From Megalobrama amblycephala (taxonomy: Eukaryota; Chordata; Actinopteri; Cypriniformes; Xenocyprididae): a stretch of DNA of 64,000 nt. How positions within the stretch are numbered: position 1 is the stretch's first letter; every line of letters starts with the position of its first letter. Below, in pieces: positions 56,461-64,000 of the stretch. The stretch covers positions 27,634,354-27,698,353 of the forward strand of contig NC_063052.1 in the NCBI RefSeq assembly GCF_018812025.1, given 5' to 3'. The notes below the pieces were generated by a model, which did no database searches, was not told the DNA's origin, and was given only the letters and a program-made list of their open reading frames with translations. The translations under genes and the position numbers were made by a program.

Positions 56461-57478
56461 ATAAAGTTGAGTGTATGCTGTGTAAATTGTTTTTACCTAT
56501 TACAATTAGTAGTATAAATGTCATTTAACAGAATCTTTATTCCTTTACAGAAATTTCAAATCTTACTCAGAGTCAAGTGGAGAAGTTGAGAAAGGAAAAT
56601 AGAGGTGAAAGTGTGCTTGAATCATGTTAAAATCAGTATATACATACTAAGCATAAGAGCAACAAACCACAATTTTGCTTATGTCTTTAAACAACAGACA
56701 GAGAAATAGCTTTTTCAGCTGGACTGATGCAATCTGGCAGTGGATATGTTGGTCCTTTTACCACTCAAATCACACTAACCTACAGGAACGTCTTCACAAA
56801 CATAGGGAACGCCTACAACCCAGTTACAGGTAATTATCAATGAAATGGAGTCATAAACCCTTCTGCTCCATTCAGACCTCTCTGCAGTTGTGTAATGTGT
56901 GTAAGAGAATTAAACGATCTGCCATCTTTCAAAACTATTACAGTGTGTTTGATAATTGAGCCATCATACAGGAAACAGCTGATTCTGTATCTCTTGTTAT
57001 TTGATTCAGGTATTTTCACAGCCCCACTGAAAGGAGCGTACATGTTCAGAATCTCAGTATTTGGTTATGGTGGAACTGCAGCAACTGCAGCCATTTTTAA
57101 GAATGAAGAGCAGGTGGTCTTGGCTCATTCTCATCAGGCTCAGAATGCGTTAGCCGCCTCAAATGGAGTTGTGTTGATCCTGGAAGTTGGAGATGTTGTC
57201 TATGTGAGACTTTGGTCTGGCAGGAGAATATTTGAAATAAGCAAGGAGAACCACAACACTTTCAGTGGTTTCCTACTGTTTCCTTTAAGAGAACAGTAGC
57301 TTTGCAGAATGTGATTCAAATAATTCTGAACCTTCGGCATAAAATTTAAGAATAAAATCATATAGAATCATTAACAAATGAACCTGTATTAATAAGGACT
57401 GTGTGTTTGAAATTTGCAATAGATTACTGTATAAAAGTCTGAGCTGTCTATATATAACTTTGTATAAAGTGTTTCAGA

Positions 57479-57592
57479 ATGAAGGCTTTAGTATGTATAC
57501 TGCTGCTGTTGGAAACCTTTGTGTTTGTCGTTCAGCAGCAGGTAGATGGAGGATTCAATGAGAATGAGATCAGTCAACAGATCAGAGTTGTT
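57479..57592 (+). pseudogene. Truncated exon 1 of a C1q paralogue
   Basis: It starts ATGAAGGCTTTAGTATG, identical to the 53184 start, encodes the signal peptide and NENEISQQIR-type sequence, and diverges abruptly after 'CAACAGATCAGA' at 57592. There is no promoter: it directly follows the 3' UTR of the upstream gene. An unequal-recombination product. Confidence 0.85.
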
Positions 57593-58369
57593 CTCAGCTC
57601 GTGTAGTGTGTTGCGGATATCTGCAACCCATTGTTGCGGATAATTGACATAGTGTGAACACCACAACGACTTAAATACTTCACAGAAAGTCATGTAGTCT
57701 GAACAGCACAGTGATCTGCCCAACGTTTAAAGTCCTGTAGTGTGAACTAGGCATTACTCACAACGAACATAACCTGGATGAAAGCAGAGCTCCATTATTG
57801 TTAAATAACAAAAGAAACGTTGTCATGGCTTTCAAGGTAGAAACATCTATTCATGTTAAATTAAAGGGTTAGTTCACCCAAAAATGAAAATTCTGTCATT
57901 TATTACTCACCCTCATGCCGTTCCACACCCGTAAGACCTTCGTTAATCTTTGGAACACAAATTAAGATATTTTAGTTGAAATCTGATGGCATCGTGAGGC
58001 CTACACAGGGAGCAATGACATTTCCTCTCTCAAGATCCATAAATGTACTAAAAACATATTTAAATCAGTTCATGTGAGTACAGTGGTTCAATATTAATAC
58101 TATAAAGCGACGAGAATATTTACACATACTTTATACACATACTTTTTGCATAAAATAACAAGATTACAAACCCAATCAAGGACAGTAAGAGCCATTTTCA
58201 AGTATAAATATAAAACATTTTAAGTTAAAAAAGTCGTAATTTCTGTATACAGTATAAACAGCTTGTGAATATGAAAATATTAAATACAATTATACAATCT
58301 TAAAATATTTGCTAAATAACCTGGTTGTATTGTTTTATTTTTGTAATGTTTTTTTAATCATAATTTTGT
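57593..58369. repeat. Repeat-derived intergenic DNA including Angel-like MITE copy 2
   Basis: 57593-57760 contains 'GTAGTGTGAAC' words typical of a repeat scrap. 57861-58070 is the second 'TTAAAGGGTTAGTTCACCCA' MITE. The remainder is AT-rich. Confidence 0.6.
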
Positions 58370-58880
58370 TATAATATTGCTTTGAACTGCTTGCTACAAA
58401 CACAATTCCAATGAAGTTGGGATATTTTATAAAATGCAATAAAATTAAGAATCTGTGATTTGTTCATTCTCTTTAACCTTTATTTTACTGACAAAAAATA
58501 CAAAAAAGATTTTCAATGTTTTCACAGGCCAAATTTTATTTTATTTTATAAATATAAACAAATTTTGATTTTGATGGCTGCAACACACTGTTGTAGCACG
58601 TGCAGAATGAGGCCTGGCATTATCTTGCTTCCCAGACAGGATGTCATCTTAATGGCAGTATATGTCTCTGTGCCATCACGTCAATGGTACCTTCACACAT
58701 ATACAAGTGACTCATGCCGTTTGCACTGATGCACCCCCATAACATGACAGATGTTCTCCTTTACAGGTGCAAAGGAGAACATCTGTCATGTTATGGGGGT
58801 GCATCAGTGCAAACGACATATGAATGAAACTAAAAATGCTCTGGTCTCTTGCTCTGCTCCCGTGGACATGCAGCCTGACT
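58370..58880. repeat. Teleost DNA-transposon-derived repeat containing a 98-bp palindrome
   Basis: 'CAATTCCAATGAAGTTGGGA' and 'GATGGCTGCAACACACTGTT' mark an abundant fish repeat. Within it, 58718-58815 is a perfect palindrome with 45-nt arms around an 8-nt spacer. Confidence 0.6.
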
Positions 58881-59277
58881 GATTGAGTGTGTCCTCCATC
58901 AGGGTCATTTCATTGTTGACTGGCATCAGCGGTGGTTAATTCATTGATCTCTATAAAGTGAAGCTTACCCCAGTGACGGCATTTACCCCTTACGTCACTG
59001 GATCTGCTGGCAGTTCCAGATAGCTCCGCCCTCACGCCATAGCATGTGACAGGAAGAGACAATGAATTGTTTTGAGAGGGAGAGCTGGGCTATGTCCAAA
59101 ATCGCCTTCTATACCCTTAAATTTGAAACTGTTTTTGCACTATTTGAAAGGACAGCCATTTAACTATTTATTTATTTACACAGTCATTCTTTGTGTGATA
59201 TGAATCAGTGTGTGTTCAGGGTTTGATCTGAAGCTTTTACTGCAGGTCTGTTTAACAGCCTGAATGTCATTTTTGCA

Positions 59278-59473
59278 GTAACACTATTTTTATGGTCCCT
59301 TTTTAACATTCTGTTGACTATAAGTAACTTTGCAAGTACATGTCAGTTTATTCTAACATAATCCTGCCAGTCTGCTAATACTTTACTGACACTCTAATGA
59401 GTTATTAGACATGCAGTATGCAATATTAATTATAGTCAACAGAATATGTTAAAGGGACCATCAAAATGAAATC
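59278..59473. mobile_element. MITE with 'TATGGTCCC' ends
   Basis: The left 'TTATGGTCCCTTTTTAACAT' and 'CTGTTGACTATAA' are inverted at the right ('AGTCAACAGAATATGTTAAA' then 'GGGACCATCAAAA'). Confidence 0.8.
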
Positions 59474-61075
59474 TAAATAAACCATTTTTGCTTCTATATG
59501 TGTCAAAAAATACACTTTGGTTATTGATTTACCACTATATACTTTATTGTGGTTTACACACCCTGGCAGCACCTATGATGAAGCAAAACAAATAAAAAAG
59601 TCCAGAACCTGGGCCATATCCAGATCACAATCTTTGTTGCATTAATTTCCTGTTATCACATTGCTTTGAAACAATCTATTGTAAAAAGTGCTATATAAAT
59701 AAAGGTGAATTGACAGGAAAATATAGGATTTAATCTGAACACTAGGATAATGAAAGTTACAATCACTTTAGCTTTCAACATTATCAGTGGTAAAAGTAAA
59801 GATTCTCAAAGCTTTTAAAGCAGACAAAGTTATTTATTAAGTTACATGTTTCAAAATAGAGACAAAGAATGGAAAAGCATACTTTATAGAAAAACTTAGT
59901 TGTAACAAATAATGCACTGCTGTGAAGGAGAGACTGTAAAAGCCTTTCTTGTAGTAAGAGGTTATGCACCGGTGTGCAGGAGCGGCAGGTTAAAGCCTTT
60001 CTCCCAGATCAACAGTTACCTTTCCTTATTAAACCCTGAGCAACACATTGTTAAACACGAGTGGAATACCAACACCAAAACCAACTGACAGTAAACTGAA
60101 AGATAAAGCAAATGGGTGTAGATAAATACATTAACATATTCTTCTCAATGCATGTTTAAACAACAGCACCTAGATTGTACATTAAGATATTTTAATATGA
60201 AGTTCACCACAATTCAGTTCAGTTTATAAGAAAACCTATGAGTGAGTAATAATTAACAAAGGTAAAAACACAGCTCACAAGTCAATGTCAAAGTTATCAT
60301 AAATCCACTTTCCCATAATCTAGGGCATTCTTTTACATGACATGTTGTAAATCAGGTTAATAATTACATTTAATATTTTTATACATGTCATTAAATTTAT
60401 TTAAGATGACACGTTTTGTGCATTTATTCAGTTTTACTACTGTTGAAACAGGATGTTGTTGCTTGTGGAGGAAAAATAACAGTTAAAGGGACATTTTGTG
60501 GATTCAGCACAAGTTGAACTCTATCGGCAACATCTGTGGCTGTTACGTGCTGCTTCGAGACAGAGTGAAGATCCAAACGCAGCTTTATTTAGAGGGACAA
60601 TCCAGACACATAATCCAAATTACAGGCAACAGGTCAAAAAACAGGCAGGCAGTCTAAACAAACAAACACACCAGTGGCCTGTTGCACAAAGCCAGTTTCA
60701 GTTTCTACCCAGGTAAGTTCAAGATTAAGTTTGAGTAAACTCTGGTTTTTCGGGCTTATGAAGGTGGATTGGTTTTTAGCGGGGTTCATTGCTATGGTAA
60801 ATTACGCAACACTGCTAGCCTGCTCTGGAGCAGGTTTTATTCTGAGTTAGAGATCACAAACCCAAACTGGACCAATCAGCTGTGAGTAAAGTGTTCTATG
60901 TTTCAATAGTATAGCCAAAAGGCTTAAACATTATATATGTAAACATCACTTAATAATTTTTTTTCTGTATAAATTTATATCCAATGTTTCCTTTTTTTGT
61001 CATAACATTAAGCTGATAAATCTGGTAACTGTTGTAAGATATGCACATGGATACCAGAGAGTGGTGTTACCATCT
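59474..61075. repeat. Upstream region of C1q copy 3 (duplicate of 51165-53183) with insertions
   Basis: It is homologous to the first upstream region, as described there. The block 60542-60895 is absent from the first copy and carries repeat-like sequence ('GTCAAAAAACAGGCAGGCAG', 'GGCCTGTTGCACAAAGCCAG'), so it is an inserted element without clear ends. The 72-codon ORF at 60498 is fortuitous. Confidence 0.55.
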
Positions 61076-62488
61076 TGTAGCAAATTAACTCAAAGGGGAA
61101 ATATTAATAATTATTAATAACTCAATATGATTTATTAATTATGATTAATTATGAATATGTAAGTCTGTTAATCAGATTTACTGGATATAGCTACATTAAT
61201 CTTAATATTACAATCAATTAACCTGTTGTCCAGGCAACACTTAGTGTTGATTGTTTAACAATTCTAAGAAATGTTCATTTCCAGGTTATGGAAAAATAAC
61301 ATTCTTGTCGCACCGTGCTACTTAGAGCATAGGTTCGGGTCTATATCACTTAAGAGGCAATTCATTAGCAGATGGAGTCAGAACCAAACATGTATTGTGC
61401 ACAATCTTTATTAACTAACTCACAAACACATAACTAAACTAACAAACACATAACATAACATAACATAACATACACAAAGGGTCACACACATATGTAGGTC
61501 AGAATGAGTAATGATAGAGTTGAACCGGAAGAGGTACTGTTACTAGAGCTATAGGAAAAAGTCAAAGACAGGAAAGGACTCATCAGTTTCTTTTAGCAAT
61601 AGCAAAGGTAAGTCTTACAAATCAATACTAAATCGCTGCTTAGCATTAAAATGTACGATACTTGCAAGATGCCTTTAGGCTGAGGAGCGTCAGATCGCCA
61701 GGTTGAGGAGAGATCTTGAGGTTATCGTCTGAAGTTGTTGCCAGCCTGTTGGGTGATGAGCACATGGCTGGGTGTTGTAGGCCGGGGGCCTAACGGCCTT
61801 GCGGGCCGGGCGGGCCGGGCCTAGAGAGGCCGGCCGCAAGGAGACCCGTTCGGTCATCCAGAAGCAAGGACGAAGAGAGGGAGTGGCACAGTTCGCTGGT
61901 TTTTAACCTCTGGTCAAAGTCCAACCTCTTAGGAATGATGGGGGCCAATGAAGATGTTGTATTTCCGGGTGACACACACCCCCTTGTCAGGGCTTTTATG
62001 ACCAAGTAAGATTAAACTGGCTGAACTTTGAAGAAGAACTATTAAAGCTTCTTGTAATACTTATGTGTTGTGCAGGTATGGACATACCGCATACACAAGC
62101 ATTTAAATCTGCTTGATACGAATGCATAGACACCAAACACGGCATAATTGAAGTTACCTTGCAGGTCATAACATTTAAAAATCATAAAACATGTAAATAC
62201 AATGAGTACAATACAACAATAGTAATAATGGATACCATTTCCTGGGAATATGTATGTAGAGAATAGTCTGTCTATAAATTAATGCAGTAATGTCTGTGTT
62301 CTGTGTGGAAAATGCAGGGAAGATGCAGATTTTTGTGTGTCTCTTTTCTGCTCTCCATGCGGCATTTATTGGTGCAATAAAATTTGTAACTGAGAACTTC
62401 TCGGGGGATGGACGCCAGGCCCCAGAGAGAGGTTAAAACTATTGGTTAACTAACAAATAATTGTGTCTGATATGTCTCAATCGTTATA
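61076..62488 (-). mobile_element. Solo LTR-like insertion with 4-bp target duplication
   Basis: Comparison with 52683-52700 shows an insertion bounded by ATCT (61072-61075 and 62489-62492). Read on the minus strand it ends 'GAGTTAATTTGCTACA', a typical LTR 3' end. On that strand an AATAAA lies near 62373, with G+C-rich sequence around 61795-61860. There is no gag, pol or env ORF. The start, TATAACG instead of TGTAACG, may reflect mutation. Confidence 0.65.
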
Positions 62489-62644
62489 ATCTATATTAGA
62501 GGTCAGGATAATCACTGGTACGCAACATTAACTAATGTATTTAATTTAAATTAAGTCACTTTCACATGGATGTACATTTTGAGGTAATCATTCTTTACAG
62601 AAACACAGCCTGTTTTATTAAGTTATTGTAGGTCCAATAAATAC

Positions 62645-63620
62645 TATTAAAGTGTGAGATTTTAGCCTGCACAAGTGTGCAGATCAGACAATCCATTCAC
62701 ACAACGGGAGGTTTCTATGATTTTCTCTTCGCATACTGAGGTTGCTGACCACTGAAAGAGAATTATATTCTGTTCTGTTATTTTCATTGCAACTCAATTT
62801 CTGCACACTAACAAATGCTTTCATCATAACTAACAGTGCAAGTGATAACTAAGAGATTCATTGAATAAAACGGTAGTTTTGGCGCGAGTCCAGAACACTG
62901 ATAAACTCACATTGTTTGATTGACAGCTCCAGCGATTGTAAAGGAAGCATTCTTTGATTGCTTTCTTTATATAATTTAATCACCATTTAAATAACAGATT
63001 ATTTTCATCCTACTGAGAGAAACAGCATGAAATTGACCATTTAGTCACTGGTTTGATATACTGATATACTATACTGACTGTACATGAATCATTATATCAG
63101 ATCAGGCATTAGAATTAACACAGTTACTTACATGTTGTTGCATTACTGTCGACTCCATATCGTAAAAGTCTGTTTGCAAAGCCTGTGCGGAAATGTGATT
63201 GATTTACCAAAGAATCCACAGTGAAATCTAACGAATACAAATAAATAAAGCTCAACTGAGACATTCGCATTGTTGAAAATAAATAATCATATTCCTAGCA
63301 TTAGGATCCTTTGAAAGGTAATGTTTTTTTAGTCCTGTATTGTTATTCTCTCCTCTTCATCTCACTAACATGCCCGTGGGTGGGACTAACATTGATGAGG
63401 TAGGCTTTGATTTATTCTGTGGAGGTGCTGGTTCATCTATCTATGACAGGCACATTCCAGAATCAGTCGTTCGATGGGTCTGGTGTCAATAAAAGCTTTT
63501 ATTGGACTAACAAGGAAGTTTTCAGTTCTGAAACTTACAGGAAATTCTTTATAGTACCATAACCTCTTGTATATCAAAACATCAAGGAAAAGTTGATTTC
63601 TCAATTCATGACCCCTTTAA
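62645..63620. mobile_element. TTAA-bounded repeat insertion upstream of C1q copy 3
   Basis: The right end 'TTCATGACCCCTTTAA' belongs to a common fish element (complement TTAAAGGGGTCATGAA). The left border is placed at TTAAAGTGTGAG, where homology with the first upstream copy stops. No ORF. Confidence 0.55.
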
Positions 63621-63687
63621 TTAAGTTTAACAATTAACTTGTCTGGAGCAATATAAATCATGTGTAAAAGACAGTAAATCAGGACAC

Positions 63688-63694
63688 TATAAAA
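63688..63694 (+). promoter_or_regulatory. TATA box of C1q copy 3
   Basis: TATAAAA 60 bp before the ATG at 63754, the same arrangement as at 53118. Confidence 0.75.
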
Positions 63695-63753
63695 GGAACA
63701 TGAGAGGCTGTGGGGATGACAGAGCAAGAGCTGGACACAAACATCAGTGAAGA

Positions 63754-64000
63754 ATGAAGGCTTTAGTATGTATACTGCTGCTGTTGGAAACCTTTGTGTT
63801 TGTCGTTCAGCAGCAGGTAGATGGAGGACTCAATGAAAAAGAGATCAGTCAACAGATCAGCTCTGAGGACGGAAGACAGAATCCACCTCAAACAGACACT
63901 TTGAGAGCTGAAGCTTCAACTGACAGCCAACAATACTGTGATCTGGGCATCCCTGAAATCCATGCAGCACTGAGAGAACTGACCGCCACCGTTACAGAGC
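63754..64000 (+). CDS. C1q-domain gene, exon 1 start (continues beyond the window)
   Basis: 82 residues are visible: signal peptide MKALVCILLLLETFVFV, then GGLNEKEISQQISSEDGRQN and the beginning of the first ELTATVTEQ repeat. It differs from the 53184 copy at a few residues (N/K in NENE against NEKE, D/A in LRDE against LRAE). No stop before the edge. The C1q domain must lie to the right. Confidence 0.85.
   Translation, partial: MKALVCILLLLETFVFVVQQQVDGGLNEKEISQQISSEDGRQNPPQTDTLRAEASTDSQQYCDLGIPEIHAALRELTATVTE

Larger units (their letters stand above)
53184..57299 (+). pseudogene. Secreted C1q-domain gene, 4 exons, with a nonsense codon in exon 1
   Basis: Exons: 53184-53745, 56551-56604, 56698-56829, 57010-57299. 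Every junction is GT-AG in phase 1, and the total corresponds to 345 residues if the in-frame stop is ignored. Residues 1-20 are a signal peptide (MKALVCILLLLETFVFV). An acidic region follows, then seven 14-residue coiled-coil repeats (ELTATVTEQKANIR), a short helical exon 2 (SQVEKLRKENR), and a C-terminal C1q domain in exons 3-4 (AFSAGLM, 'GIFTAPLKGAYMFRISVFGY', FSGFLLFPL). The sixth repeat begins TAA instead of GAA (53616-53618), so only 144 residues would be made, lacking the C1q head. It resembles fish C1q-like/cerebellin-type lectins, which trimerise through coiled coils. The other exons show no decay, so the stop may be recent, polymorphic or a sequencing error. Confidence 0.85.

Noticed and set aside
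61790..62005. 71-codon G+C-rich minus-strand ORF
   Set aside because: It lies within the solo LTR-like insertion and has no protein signature.

Overview
The window is vertebrate nuclear DNA from a teleost fish, most likely a cyprinid. Coding sequence is sparse and split by GT-AG introns, and almost everything else is nested transposable elements: DIRS-like, L1- and Tx1-like LINEs, Tc1, hAT-like and TTAA-targeting elements, and the cyprinid repeat whose end reads 'AAAGGGTTAGTTCACCC'. The cyprinid assignment rests on recognised repeat families and is an inference. No tRNA, rRNA, CRISPR or bacterial operon structure was seen.

Layout. 1-2.5 kb: 3' end of an LTR retrotransposon and one orphan exon. 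2.6-6.1 kb: an interspersed element with a near-identical 1,692-bp-offset duplication that runs into a 1,000-N assembly gap. 6.3-9.0 kb: a terminal-inverted-repeat (TIR) element holding a solo LTR and a TTAA element, which itself holds a palindromic hAT-like MITE. 9.4-20.3 kb: short elements, a hAT-like element, a Tc1 relic, a decayed gene ending in a PHD finger, and an exon encoding a ZAD-like zinc module.

20.93-29.98 kb is the most remarkable part. It is a roughly 9-kb element bounded by inverted repeats of about 470 bp. It carries two convergent, apparently intact, intron-containing genes: a 424-residue DDE integrase/transposase (plus strand, 3 exons) and a 682-residue HECT-type E3 ubiquitin ligase (minus strand, 13 exons that stay in phase). 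Each TIR contains the promoter region, the start codon and about 41 codons, so both proteins start with the same zinc-ribbon module. I regard this as the best candidate for an undescribed system.

30.6-34.5 kb: 5'-truncated L1-like LINE with a TTAA element inserted. 35.2-40.4 kb: non-autonomous DIRS-like element with an intact gag-like ORF but no reverse transcriptase or recombinase. 41.1-43.2 kb: end of a minus-strand C1q gene broken by an element whose terminus is amplified into an 88-bp minisatellite. 45.1-47.3 kb: Tx1-like LINE relic. 48.5-50.4 kb: LINE-2 tail and MITEs.

51.1-64.0 kb is a tandem cluster of secreted C1q-domain genes. One complete copy has a nonsense codon inside a 42-bp coiled-coil repeat and a 2.6-kb foldback element in intron 1. 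There is a truncated exon-1 copy at 57.5 kb, and a further copy begins at 63.75 kb and leaves the window. The upstream regions of the two main copies are duplicated and have since diverged by LTR and MITE insertions.
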